From: Salinisphaera sp002433465
GTDB lineage: Bacteria > Pseudomonadota > Gammaproteobacteria > Nevskiales > Salinisphaeraceae
Reading direction: 5' to 3'
Assembly: GCF_040361435.1 (NCBI RefSeq)
Contig: NZ_APNL01000011.1
Coordinates: forward strand, 62,001 to 126,000
Length of the DNA: 64,000 bases
Shown here: positions 33,896 through 42,533 of the stretch, piece after piece
How the letters are laid out: every line of letters starts with the position of its first letter
Position numbering within the stretch: the stretch's first letter is position 1
Program-made: the position numbers and the translations under genes
The notes under the pieces: generated by a model
What the model saw: the letters and a program-made list of their open reading frames with translations, nothing else
Database searches by the model: none
Told to the model about the DNA's origin: nothing

Positions 33896-33923
33896 GAAGC
33901 CCGGCATTTATGGCCGGGCTTTC
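33896..33923 (+). terminator. Terminator-like hairpin in the leader of cassette 6
   Basis: GAAGCCCGGC and GCCGGGCTTTC can form a stem of about 10 bases with a loop of 7 (33896-33923), followed by GTGTTTC. It lies 24 bases upstream of the cassette 6 gene. It may insulate the gene from read-through or be a leader structure. Confidence 0.5.
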
Positions 33924-33946
33924 GTGTTTCTGGGGTAAGCATTTCT

Positions 33947-34693
33947 ATGCTTTATGTAGCGTACCTTGATGAATTTGGTCACGTAGGCCCATACGTAGAC
34001 CACGACCACCCAAGACACAACACGCATCCGGTCTTTGGGCTTGGAGGGTTGGTTCTGCCCTACTCGGAAGTCCGTCGGTTCTCAACTTTTTTCTTCCAGC
34101 TTAAAAATCGTCTACTGGATTTTGAGCTCAAACAAAGTGGCGACCATCCCGCCAAATGGGAGAAGAAGGGTTCCTCGCTTTATACGACACGGAACATCGA
34201 GAAGTACCGCGAACTCAGACAGGCTACAAACCGCCTCATTAACCAAATCCACAAGATAGATGGTTTTGCGATTTACGTGGGTATAGAAAAGCGTCGAGAC
34301 GAGCAAAGGCACGATTCGAAACAACTCTATCGCTCGGTTTTGCGCGAAGCGATTAAGCGCATCGATCAGGAATGCGATGCGAAACAAGCAAAGTTTTTGC
34401 TATTGCTCGATGAGCAAGAAAAAAACGTCATGCGCGCCCAAATCGTAGAGACCGCTTCGATAGAAATGTTTGGCTCTAATTCGAGGTACAACCTTATTGA
34501 GCCACCCATGCAAGTCGAAAGCCATCTTTACCAGACGGTGCAGTGTGCGGATTGGCTCTGCGGCATTTTCGGCCGCTTGGCTTATAACGAATGCGATCCC
34601 AGCGCCAAACCTCAGAATGCGGTCGCTGAAAAATATTTTGGCAATCGAATTCGCTCTGTTTGCACCAGAAGTAGCTTACGACGTCTCGAATAG
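33947..34693 (+). CDS. Cassette 6: DUF3800 family protein
   Basis: Protein of 248 residues of the DUF3800 family, which is widespread near defence and mobile loci and whose activity is not established. Family motifs are VAYLDEFG at the start (D8, E9), a central beta strand FLLLLDEQEKN (D155, E156) and QCADWLCGIFGRLAYNE near the C-terminus; conserved acidic residues suggest a metal-dependent nuclease-like fold, which is inference. The ATG at 33947 fits the family start; the longer frame from 33878 crosses a hairpin. The stop is about 40 bases before the candidate attC 6. Confidence 0.78.
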   Translation: MLYVAYLDEFGHVGPYVDHDHPRHNTHPVFGLGGLVLPYSEVRRFSTFFFQLKNRLLDFELKQSGDHPAKWEKKGSSLYTTRNIEKYRELRQATNRLINQIHKIDGFAIYVGIEKRRDEQRHDSKQLYRSVLREAIKRIDQECDAKQAKFLLLLDEQEKNVMRAQIVETASIEMFGSNSRYNLIEPPMQVESHLYQTVQCADWLCGIFGRLAYNECDPSAKPQNAVAEKYFGNRIRSVCTRSSLRRLE

Positions 34694-34731
34694 GTCAGCT
34701 TTGAAAGCGCCGCTCGACTTTTCTAGCGAGT

Positions 34732-34851
34732 CTCTAACGGTGATCCGGGGACAGTATATTTAATTCAGCCTATTGGCCGACGAACGTTGGTCTGATCGCA
34801 TCGCGGAAGCTGTAATCAAATGTACGCTTCCGGATATAAGGTGCGTTAAGC
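34732..34851 (+). repeat. Candidate attC site 6, end of the array
   Basis: CTCTAAC (34732-34738) is the exact complement of GTTAGAG that opens cassette 6, and GTTAAGC (34845-34851) matches the core consensus. An inner stem GCGGAAGC...GCTTCCG lies at 34803-34832. The outer arms pair poorly, so this site is weaker than the others and its right end could lie elsewhere. Confidence 0.45.
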
Positions 34852-34872
34852 ATCTACACGGTGCGCGCCTTA

Positions 34873-35733
34873 TCAGCCGAGCACCAACGCAGTGATGCCA
34901 CAGACCATCCCGGCGGCTGCGATCAGCCGGCTGCGCAGCTGGCCTTCGTCGAGTAGACGCGAGCCGACTGCAACGCCGATCAAGATACTGACTTCTCTTG
35001 CCGGTGCGACATAGCTCACGGGCGTGCACGTCATGGCCGTCAGTACGAGAATATAGGCTAGCGGGCTCATGATCGCGACGCCGAGGATTGCGCCGCGGTT
35101 GGCTTTCCATTCGGCCGTGATCTCGTCGCGGCGCCGCAGCGCGTATGGAGTGATGAGCAACATGCGGCCGAGATTGCCGAGCCAGTCGTAGAGCAAGGGT
35201 GGGACCAGCAGCATGCCGACCGCGTATTTGTCGAGCAGCGTGTAGCTGGCGATCAGCACGCCGGTAAGCAGCCCGTAGCCGATAGCGGCCGCCGACGGTC
35301 GTCGCGCAACGTTGCGTGGGCCGCCGGCCAGGATGAATACGCTAGCCACGATCAGGCCGGACCCCAGCAAGCCTAGTCCGGTCGGCCGTTCTTCCAGCAC
35401 AACAACTGCCAGCAGCATCGTGAGCAACGGGCCGGTGCCGCGTGCCAATGGGTACACCACGGACAGATCGCCGCTCCGGTAGCCGCGCTGCAGTGGCAGG
35501 AAATAGCCCATATGCAAAAGCGATGTGCCAGCTACACACCACCAGGCCGCGACGTCGAGATCCGGCGGGTAGGCCAGAGCCAGCGCCGCGACGAACGGCG
35601 CATAGATGAGGCTGGCACAAGCGGCGAACAGCCATACGAAGATTGCGCCGCCGCTGCTTTGCTTGGCGAGGAAATTCCAGCCGGCGTGCAGGAACGCGGC
35701 AACGAGAATGAGGGCAAGGGCTAGAAGCGTCAT
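34873..35733 (-). CDS. EamA-family (DMT superfamily) transporter
   Basis: Inner-membrane transporter of 286 residues with about ten transmembrane helices arranged as two EamA repeats (the second from about residue 145). The first repeat ends LARGTGPLLTMLLAVVVLEER, a typical EamA segment, and the second ends PAREVSILIGVAVGSRLLDE. Substrate unknown; the family exports metabolites such as amino acids. The ATG at 35733 precedes the first helix. Minus strand, back to back with the end of the cassette array. Confidence 0.85.
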   Translation of the reverse strand: MTLLALALILVAAFLHAGWNFLAKQSSGGAIFVWLFAACASLIYAPFVAALALAYPPDLDVAAWWCVAGTSLLHMGYFLPLQRGYRSGDLSVVYPLARGTGPLLTMLLAVVVLEERPTGLGLLGSGLIVASVFILAGGPRNVARRPSAAAIGYGLLTGVLIASYTLLDKYAVGMLLVPPLLYDWLGNLGRMLLITPYALRRRDEITAEWKANRGAILGVAIMSPLAYILVLTAMTCTPVSYVAPAREVSILIGVAVGSRLLDEGQLRSRLIAAAGMVCGITALVLG

Positions 35734-36280
35734 GCAGGAAAGTCTCTTGGGCCGGCACGTACGCGTCGACCGTGTATGAGACCTCCAGGCTTTTATCCCG
35801 TCAGTTGTCGGCACCGCGGCGCCGTGACACCGCTCGGTCCAGTCCGCCGAATAGGGCGCGGAACCCTAGGTGTAGTCGCTATGCACGCTAGCATGCGGTG
35901 ATATCGACGTTCAATGTATGGCGCAGCGAGGCGGCAAGGTGGCTGTCGGCAATAGGGGCGGGCTGCCGGGGCGGGAGCGTTGAGCCCGAAGCGGTGGGCG
36001 GAAACAGGTGTATTCGGCATTCAGGCGACCTATTCAGACGACAGTGTATTTATCTCTGTCGTGTGGCTTCGCACGCATCGCGCTTCTCTATCTCCACGGG
36101 CCGGGCCGGTCGTTGTCCAGCTTCTGTGACGTTCTAAAAAGACGGGCCTTAATCCATTCGGGGAGTGGAAAATTAAATATTCGGCCTATGAGTATCGGAA
36201 ATTGTGTCCGGATATGGCGGAGATCGTCGGCTATACTTCGCGTCCTCCGTGTGTTTGCTCCTAGAGCGTGTAGCAGGAAT
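35734..36280. other. Divergent gap without a recognisable gene
   Basis: The gap between the EamA gene (minus) and the DUF3592 gene (plus) is 547 bases. It has no convincing coding frame, and I see no repeat or hairpin of note. The in-frame upstream extension of the DUF3592 gene (from 36008) has no signal peptide or family character and is treated as non-coding. Confidence 0.5.
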
Positions 36281-36979
36281 ATGAGAGTACTTTCGATCGT
36301 AAAATATACTTTTACAGTCGCCGGTCTTGGTATGTTGATCGGTGGTTTTTATTCGTTCAACAGTACACGAGTGTTCTTGAGCGATGCGCTAACCACTCAG
36401 GGAAAAGTCGTTGAACTCGTTCGATCAAGATCAAGTGACTCGATCACATATAGACCCGTCGTTGAATTCACAACACGAGAGGGTTTGAGTATTGAGTTTG
36501 CGTCATCGTCCGGGAGTAATCCGCCAAGCTACACGCCCGGCGAATCTGTTGACGTCGTGTATCAAGCGTCGTCTCCTGCACAGGCAGAAATAAATAGTTT
36601 TTTCTCGTTGTGGGGCGCTGCAACCATTTTTGGATTGCTAGGTTCTGTATTTTCCATCATCGGGTTTTCGATCATGCTCCTGGCGCGTCGGAAGCGTAAA
36701 AAGATAGAGTTTTTAAAGAAAAACGGGGTGCCTATCAAGGCAGAAGTCACAAGTGTCGCTATCAATACGTCACTTCAGGCCAATGGCCGGAACCCGTATC
36801 AAATCGTATCTCAGTGGCAAAACCCGGCGACATCGAAAGTACACGTGTTTTCCAGCGAGAATATATGCTTTGATCCGAGTGATTACATCAGTGGTGATGA
36901 GGTAACGGTTCTAATAGAAAGGAATAATCCCGAGAAATACTACGTCGATATTTCTTTCCTTCCTGAACTTTCAGGCTGA
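36281..36979 (+). CDS. DUF3592 membrane protein
   Basis: Protein of 232 residues with two transmembrane helices (about 10-28 and 112-135) flanking an extracytoplasmic beta-rich domain, and a second beta domain after the second helix. TTQGKVVELVRSRSSDSITY then RPVVEFTT, and SYTPGESVDVVY, are typical of DUF3592, whose function is unknown. AGGA precedes the ATG at 36281. AT-richer than the core genome, consistent with recent acquisition. Confidence 0.75.
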   Translation: MRVLSIVKYTFTVAGLGMLIGGFYSFNSTRVFLSDALTTQGKVVELVRSRSSDSITYRPVVEFTTREGLSIEFASSSGSNPPSYTPGESVDVVYQASSPAQAEINSFFSLWGAATIFGLLGSVFSIIGFSIMLLARRKRKKIEFLKKNGVPIKAEVTSVAINTSLQANGRNPYQIVSQWQNPATSKVHVFSSENICFDPSDYISGDEVTVLIERNNPEKYYVDISFLPELSG

Positions 36980-37385
36980 AATGGCGGTGACAAACACGGC
37001 CGCTGTCAACCAGTAAATCGCCATTTTTTGTTACTCATGGCCGCTACGGGCAAGAGGTGGAAGCGCCCCTTCTGCTGTGCATCAGTAGGCAGTTACATAT
37101 CCCGGCGGTTGGGTCTGCGACCGGCGTGTCAGGGCGCAAGGCGGTCTGATTTCGATTAATAGTCAAATGGCAGCAGAGTTTAGGTGTCCGCAGACGGACA
37201 CGGAACTCAGTAGTAGCTGGGCCGGCAGCGTGGATTGCCGAATCTGTGTAGGGATTTCCACCGCAACCAGCGGCATTGTCCGGACTTGAGTACTACGCGG
37301 ATTAATGCGCCTGCTCCGTCAGATGGGCATACTAAAAAAGCGAGTGTGTTTTGCCGGGTTCTGTGGGTTTCTATTGGGGGATAGC
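36980..37385. other. Gap without a recognisable gene
   Basis: 406 bases between the DUF3592 gene and the small exported protein. No convincing coding frame, RNA or repeat seen. Confidence 0.45.
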
Positions 37386-37841
37386 ATGGATTTTCTGCGA
37401 GTTTTTGTCATTGCGAGCCTTTTAGTCTTAGGTGGCGCTTCTAACGCGACGCCCGATTCGGGCGCAACTTCGCCGGGCGACATGGCGCCGGTCGGGAGCG
37501 ATCTCATCGTCGGAACATGGGCGTGGACGCGCCAGAGTAACCGCTGTACGGAGGTGTATCGCTATTACGGCGATGGCACGATGGCGGTGATCAGCGGTAA
37601 GGAAGTCACCCTGGGCGAATACGAGATCGCTTCGCAGCCAAACGATGCCGGGCGCTACAAGCTTATCGACACGATTCTCGTCGACCACGGCGGTATGGAC
37701 TGTGGGAATTCGAATGTCGACAATACGGGCGAGTCGGCGACGACTTATATCCTGTTTCACGAGTCCGGTAATGCACACTGGTCCATGTATGAGCCGACAG
37801 GCGATATTGGTTTCGGCCCGCTCTTCCGGATTTCAAAATAG
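37386..37841 (+). CDS. Small exported protein of unknown function
   Basis: Protein of 151 residues. MDFLRVFVIASLLVLGGASNA gives a signal peptide, cut near residue 21. The mature part contains VGTWAWTRQSNRCTEVYRYYGDGTM, a lipocalin-like or calycin-like opening seen in many secreted small proteins, and two cysteine-containing loops. I do not assign a family. GGGGGA precedes the ATG; the frame extends upstream to 37305 but without signal-peptide logic. Confidence 0.65.
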   Translation: MDFLRVFVIASLLVLGGASNATPDSGATSPGDMAPVGSDLIVGTWAWTRQSNRCTEVYRYYGDGTMAVISGKEVTLGEYEIASQPNDAGRYKLIDTILVDHGGMDCGNSNVDNTGESATTYILFHESGNAHWSMYEPTGDIGFGPLFRISK

Positions 37842-38238
37842 CGTGCTATGCGCACAGGGCGTCGACGCAGTTCTTGCGATATCTTGTATGTGATGTAAGG
37901 CGTGATCCTATAGGATGGGTCGCTTGTACAAAGATAGGGACGCCTCAGTACTCGCCAGCCCGAAGACTGGAACGGCTAGTAGGGCAACCATCAATCTAGG
38001 CGCATATGCCTTCATCCGCTCACTGCTTGTATCGGAGCATGGGGGTTCGCGTCATGGCTTGTGCATGGCGACTGGCGGTCTTGCTGACTGTTCGTCCAGC
38101 TTGCCGTTCAACCGAACACTTGCCGCCATTGTTGCGTTCCGGCGTAGAAGCCCTCTTTGCGAACTCGTCAATCATCGTGATGAAGCTCTGCTGGTGATAG
38201 TATTTCCTGGACTACATCAAATACATCAGGGAGTTGTA
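37842..38238. other. Gap without a recognisable gene
   Basis: About 400 bases upstream of the microprotein. A frame shared with the microprotein reaches back to 37915, but its sequence has no protein-like character. Nothing else seen. Confidence 0.45.
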
Positions 38239-38313
38239 ATGAATCAGGTTATCTATCTCGTCGGTCTCGTGGTCGTTGTGATTGCGGTCCTCTCGTTTGT
38301 GGGCGTTATCTAG
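38239..38313 (+). CDS. Single-helix membrane microprotein of 24 residues
   Basis: MNQVIYLVGLVVVVIAVLSF followed by VGVI is one transmembrane helix with almost no polar residues. AGGGAG lies six bases before the ATG, a strong ribosome site, and TAG stops the frame at 38313. I recall similar tiny proteins of the form M-x-Q-(I/V)-I-Y-x-V-G with a short VIVxAxLxFxG tail in many proteobacteria, of unknown function; this is from memory. Most gene finders would miss it. Confidence 0.65.
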   Translation: MNQVIYLVGLVVVVIAVLSFVGVI

Positions 38314-38802
38314 AACACGGCTTGTGAGGGCGGTGCCCGAGGCGTAGCTGTACGCGGCGGGCGCCACCCACCTCCGATCAGGTCGTCTCTTGTGCATAGA
38401 GCGATCTATTTTGACCTTTGGGCGCGTCGCCAGCCGGTTATCGAGTGAAGACCGGAAAAGCGTTGACCCCACGCCGCGTACTTTCTGGCGATTGCCATCC
38501 CCCATCGAATACCGCAGCAAAAGCATCTCGCTCATACGGCGTTGGTGTGGATCGATCACAGTAGGGGGTAGATCGCGGCGCAAAAGATCTGGCTGTTACT
38601 TAGTCACAGCATGTTGGCGTGTTCTTGTGGATCGCGCCCATTGTTCGTCCCTCCTCGTTGCTTGAGACTTGGTTGAAACGCCGATGGCGAGGCTGTTCAA
38701 GCCTCGTACAGCGGCTGTTCCGTCATCACAAGAACAAGAGGAGATGGGCTTTTCCGGTTGCCGGCTCTGAGCCGTCGTGACTGTGTCAGCCCGTTGGACA
38801 AC
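38314..38802. other. Gap without a recognisable gene
   Basis: 489 bases between the microprotein and the acyl-CoA synthetase gene. No convincing coding frame; promoter elements of the synthetase operon must lie here but none stands out. Confidence 0.4.
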
Positions 38803-40692
38803 ATGATTAGAGATCGAACGACGCGATCCGCCGGGATCATTCGTACAGAGGCGGATATCGAAGCGTTGGAGCGGCACGAGCGCTCCGAGCTGATACCGGC
38901 ACGCAATACCTATGAGTTGTTCGAGACCACGGCCGCGCTGCACGGCGATCGCCCCGCGCTGACCATATTGCATACGCCTGAGCCAGACGGGCCGTCGACT
39001 GCCTATACCCATCGGTCGCTGTTGCATGAGCTCACCCGCACGGCGAACTTGTATACCGCGCTGGGTGTTGTTGCCGGCGACGTGGTTTCGATCCTGTCGC
39101 GAACGCATCCCGAGGTGCCTACCGCCATATGGGGTGCACAGATCGCGGGGACGGCGAGTTGTATCAATTACCTGTTGGCGGCGAACGTTATCGCGGCATT
39201 GCTGACATCCGAAGACGCTAAAGTGCTGGTGTGTCCAGGTCCCGATCGGGATCCTGAGATATGGGCGAAGGTGGAACATCTGGCCCAGGAGTGCGCCTGC
39301 CTTGAAACCATTCTGGTACTGGGCGAGATACACGAGAATGCGGACCCGCGCTGCCGCAGTTATGGCCGCCTTCTTGAAGACCAGAGCGGCGATGAGCTAT
39401 TGCGCGACACCCTGCCGGACAGCACGGAGATCGCAGCGTTGTTCCATACCGGCGGGACGACGGGCATTCCCAAGCTGGTACCCCAGAGCCACGAAAGCCA
39501 GATTCACGGCGCATGGTCTTTCGCTCAGGTGTTCGATCTTTGTGAGACGGATACCTGTTTGAACGGATTTCCGTTCTTTCATGTCGGTGGCACTGCGACC
39601 ATGGGGCTGACGTTGATGGCCGCGGGCGGGCACGCCGTGATCCTCACAGCCAATGGCTTCAGAGACCGTGGCGTGGTGCTGAACATCTGGAAACTCGTCG
39701 AATATTTCGGTGCGACAGTTCTGGGCGCGGTACCGACAGCCATCGGAGCGATGACGAACGTGCCGTTGGCCGGTTCAGATATCAGCACGCTGCGCTACAT
39801 GCTATCGGGTGGGGCGGCGATACCGCGTGCGGTTGCAGACCGGTTCGAGGCCCATACCTGCGTACCGATACTCGAGCAATACGGCATGACGGAAACGAAT
39901 GCCGCGATTGCGACCACGCCACTGCATGGCTGGAAAGTTCGAGGCGGTTCCGGACTGCGATGCCCGTTTTCCAGGATCAGGATCATGAAGCCGGGCCCCG
40001 CGGACGCCTTGAACGATGAATGCGAGAAGGGCGAGGTTGGATTGGTCACCGTCACGGGGCCGCAGGTCGTGAAAGGCTATCTGGCCGAGCAGCACACCCG
40101 CTCTGCGTTCACGCCGGATGGCGCGATCATCACCGGCGACCTGGGTTATCTCGACGAAAACGGTTATCTGTTCATCACCGGGCGGCAGAAGGATTTGATT
40201 ATCCGCAGCGGCCACAATATCGATCCGGCGTCGATCGAAGAAGTCGCGAACCGGCACCAGTCCGTGGCCTTGAGTGCCGCGGTTGCGATGCCGGACGAGT
40301 ACGCAGGCGAGATACCCGTTCTTTACGTGTCGGCCATTCCCGGCAAATCAATTGATCTGGAAGACCTCGAGGCCTACCTGCGATCGAATATCCACGAACC
40401 GCCGGCGCGACCGCGCCATATCTTCGTTCTGGACGAGATACCGGTTACTGGCGTCGGCAAGATCTACAAGCCCGCGCTTCGCAGTCTGGCGATCCGCAAC
40501 AAGCTGCACATGCTGGTCGACGACCTGAACAAGCCGAACGACGCAATTGCAATCGAAGTCGAGGAACAGGGGGCAGACAAGTTTGCCTTGACGATTCGCT
40601 CGGACAACGACAACGACCTCTGTGATTGGCAATCGATACTGCGTCAGCGATGTGCGGAGTTGCCGGTAAACATCGAGCTTCGGCTGAGCTGA
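38803..40692 (+). CDS. AMP-dependent acyl-CoA synthetase/ligase
   Basis: Adenylating enzyme of 629 residues that activates a carboxylic acid with ATP and CoA. The P-loop-like motif is LFHTGGTTGIPKLV, the core motif EQYGMTETNAAI, and the A8/A10 motifs GRQKDLIIRSGHNIDP and VTGVGKIYKPALR. About 75 residues follow the catalytic lysine region, an unusual C-terminal extension. ATG at 38803; an upstream TTG would add 15 residues. Followed by a TRAP transporter, so the substrate may be the imported acid. Confidence 0.85.
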   Translation: MIRDRTTRSAGIIRTEADIEALERHERSELIPARNTYELFETTAALHGDRPALTILHTPEPDGPSTAYTHRSLLHELTRTANLYTALGVVAGDVVSILSRTHPEVPTAIWGAQIAGTASCINYLLAANVIAALLTSEDAKVLVCPGPDRDPEIWAKVEHLAQECACLETILVLGEIHENADPRCRSYGRLLEDQSGDELLRDTLPDSTEIAALFHTGGTTGIPKLVPQSHESQIHGAWSFAQVFDLCETDTCLNGFPFFHVGGTATMGLTLMAAGGHAVILTANGFRDRGVVLNIWKLVEYFGATVLGAVPTAIGAMTNVPLAGSDISTLRYMLSGGAAIPRAVADRFEAHTCVPILEQYGMTETNAAIATTPLHGWKVRGGSGLRCPFSRIRIMKPGPADALNDECEKGEVGLVTVTGPQVVKGYLAEQHTRSAFTPDGAIITGDLGYLDENGYLFITGRQKDLIIRSGHNIDPASIEEVANRHQSVALSAAVAMPDEYAGEIPVLYVSAIPGKSIDLEDLEAYLRSNIHEPPARPRHIFVLDEIPVTGVGKIYKPALRSLAIRNKLHMLVDDLNKPNDAIAIEVEEQGADKFALTIRSDNDNDLCDWQSILRQRCAELPVNIELRLS

Positions 40693-40831
40693 TCCCTTAT
40701 CCAGACCCCGCGCGGAGACCGTGCGACGCCGACGGCGCGTGGATGCCGTTCGGCCGTATCCCATAGGCGATAAACACAACAAAGCTCGACAAAGAAACTG
40801 ATGATCGAGAGATACAAAGAGGAGAACCAAG

Positions 40832-41875
40832 ATGACTATAGCTAAGAAAACAGCATTTCCCGCGGTATGCGCAGCGGCGTTAGGCATGTTGTTGGGAACA
40901 GCCGGGCTCCCGCAGCCGGCCGAGGCGCAGACCACGACAACCTGGCGAATTCAGACGCACCAGCCTGCGGGCAGTGGTTCTTACCAGGACAGCTTCGTCG
41001 GCATGGCTGAAGCGCTTGAAGAAAGAACAGACGGTCGCTTGAAGCTGGAACTTCACCCCGCCGACTCGTTGATGGGCGCGACCGAGATTTTTCCGGCCGT
41101 AAGCCGCGGCATCATCCCGATGGGGTATACCTCGACGGGCTACATCATGGATTACGTGCCGACCGCCGGGCTGGCCTTCACCGTGCCCGGTGTTTTTCGC
41201 AGCACCGACGAGGCCGTCCACTTCTGGATGGAGGACGGCTTCGAAGAGCTGCTCAAGGAAGAAGCCGCAGAACACAACGTGATGTATTTCACGGAGAAGC
41301 TGTATCCGACCAGTTTGATTCTTAAAAAACCGGTCGATTCGCTTGCCGAATTCAGTCAGCTCAAGATTCGTAGCGCCGGGCTGTTGCAGACGTTCCTGTC
41401 GGAAGTCGGCCCCGCCACGACCTATATTCCGGGGCCGGAAATCTATCAGGCGCTGTCCACCGGCGTGGTGGACGGAGCGCATTGGGGCGCCATGCAAGAA
41501 GCAAACTCGCTCAGCCTCTATGAAACCGCCAAGTATCAGATGACGCCGCCACTGGGCATCGGCAATCCGGAAGCCTGGATCATCAACAAGGACGCCTTCG
41601 AAGCCTTGCCGGATGACGTGCAGAAGATTCTGGTCGACACGATCGAAGAACGGTTCTACTCGCGAACCAAGGAATATGCGCAGCAGGAAGAAGCCATCAA
41701 GGCCAAGCTGCAAGAGACCGAAAACGTTCAGGTGGTCGAGTTGCCCCAGGACGTTCAGGACAAGATGAAGCAAGCGAGCGCCACGCTGCGCAGCCAGGAA
41801 GCCAAGCGTAGCGAAAACACGGCCGAGGCGGTTCGGCTTCTCGAGCGTTTCATAGAAGAACGCGACGAACGCTAG
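40832..41875 (+). CDS. dctP: TRAP transporter substrate-binding protein
   Basis: Periplasmic DctP-family receptor of 347 residues. A signal peptide ends near PAEAQ (about residue 31). The mature protein has FVGMAEALEERTDGRLKLEL, a VSRGIIPMGYTSTGYI loop, the arginine-bearing segment QLKIRSAGLLQTFL that binds carboxylate in this family, and ALSTGVVDGAHWG. GAGGAG precedes the ATG. A hairpin follows, which would make the receptor more abundant than the membrane subunits. Ligand unknown; the neighbouring synthetase suggests an organic acid. Confidence 0.92.
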   Translation: MTIAKKTAFPAVCAAALGMLLGTAGLPQPAEAQTTTTWRIQTHQPAGSGSYQDSFVGMAEALEERTDGRLKLELHPADSLMGATEIFPAVSRGIIPMGYTSTGYIMDYVPTAGLAFTVPGVFRSTDEAVHFWMEDGFEELLKEEAAEHNVMYFTEKLYPTSLILKKPVDSLAEFSQLKIRSAGLLQTFLSEVGPATTYIPGPEIYQALSTGVVDGAHWGAMQEANSLSLYETAKYQMTPPLGIGNPEAWIINKDAFEALPDDVQKILVDTIEERFYSRTKEYAQQEEAIKAKLQETENVQVVELPQDVQDKMKQASATLRSQEAKRSENTAEAVRLLERFIEERDER

Positions 41876-41885
41876 CCGCTATCCG

Positions 41886-41915
41886 GCGGGCTGTGCTGGC
41901 ACAGCCCGCTCTTTT
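41886..41915 (+). terminator. Hairpin between dctP and dctQ
   Basis: GCGGGCTGTG and CACAGCCCGC form a perfect 10-base stem with loop CTGG (41886-41909), followed by TCTTTT. It is a probable partial terminator inside the operon. Confidence 0.85.
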
Positions 41916-41990
41916 CCAATGACGGTCAGACGAGCGTAACGCCCGCTTCGTGCTACGAGCCGGCGGGCGTTGTCCTCGTGGGAGGAGACC

Positions 41991-42533
41991 ATGAAGTTTC
42001 TAGCCGGGTGCGCGACGGCCATATCCTGGATGAATGATCGAATCGGCCGTTGGCTGATCTGTTATCTGCCAATGGTGATGTTCTTGCTCTTGGTTATCGA
42101 GGTGGTCGCTCGATATGTTTTTGCCGCGCCAACGATCTGGGCCTCCGAGCTGGCTCAGATGGTCTTTGCGCTTTATGTGATTCTCTCCGGCGGATATCTG
42201 CTTTTTCACGACAGTCATGTCCGCGTGGACGTGATCTATTCAAGATTTTCGGCGAAAGGGAAGGCTATCGCCGACATCGCAACGTCACTGCTGTTTTTCG
42301 CGTTCGTATTGGTTCTTCTCAAAGAGGGCTGGAACGTTGCCGAAGGCGCGGTAAGCCGCTGGGAAAGCTCGCACTCTGCCTGGGACCCGCCGATATGGCC
42401 GCTGAAGGTCGCGATCCCTGTGGGTGCCGGCCTGCTGCTGCTTCAGGGCGTGGCCAAACTGATCCGCGACATCGAGATTCTCGTTTGCAGTTCTCCGGCG
42501 CCAGCGCGTAGCGACGAGCGGAGTGCGCCATGA
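41991..42533 (+). CDS. dctQ: TRAP transporter small membrane subunit
   Basis: DctQ-type subunit of 180 residues with four transmembrane helices (about 21-40, 53-70, 90-108 and 132-152). The WASELAQMVFALYVIL helix with the conserved E and the VRVDVIYSRF loop are family features. GGAGGAG precedes the ATG at 41991. The stop overlaps the dctM start (ATGA), so the two membrane subunits are translated together. Confidence 0.9.
   Translation: MKFLAGCATAISWMNDRIGRWLICYLPMVMFLLLVIEVVARYVFAAPTIWASELAQMVFALYVILSGGYLLFHDSHVRVDVIYSRFSAKGKAIADIATSLLFFAFVLVLLKEGWNVAEGAVSRWESSHSAWDPPIWPLKVAIPVGAGLLLLQGVAKLIRDIEILVCSSPAPARSDERSAP

Larger units (their letters stand above)
30839..34851 (+). mobile_element. Integron gene-cassette array without a visible integrase (CALIN-like)
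   Basis: Cassettes run left to right with genes on the plus strand and attC sites at their 3' ends. Cut points (between G and TT of GTTRRRY) give cassettes 30957-31425, 31426-31944, 31945-32591, 32592-33204, 33205-33806 and 33807-34845 or so. For five cassettes the first six bases (TTGGGT, TTGGGC, TTATGC, TTAGGC, TTGGGT) are the exact complement of the box that opens the same cassette's own attC, and the sixth (TTAGAG / CTCTAAC) also matches. That pairing is the hallmark of IntI-inserted cassettes. No tyrosine recombinase with an integron patch is encoded in the window. Confidence 0.88.

Noticed and set aside
34740..34770. REP-type palindrome or RAYT-associated element at GGGGACAGTATATTTAATT
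   Set aside because: Only this short word resembles such elements; no RAYT gene or second copy is seen, and the stretch is better explained as part of the last attC candidate.
37915..38238. N-terminal extension of the microprotein to a 132-residue protein
   Set aside because: The extension has no structure or similarity, whereas a strong ribosome site lies directly before the internal ATG.
30641..38800. Integron integrase, transposase or phage integrase in the accessory block
   Set aside because: No translated frame shows tyrosine-recombinase or DDE motifs; the array is called without an integrase.
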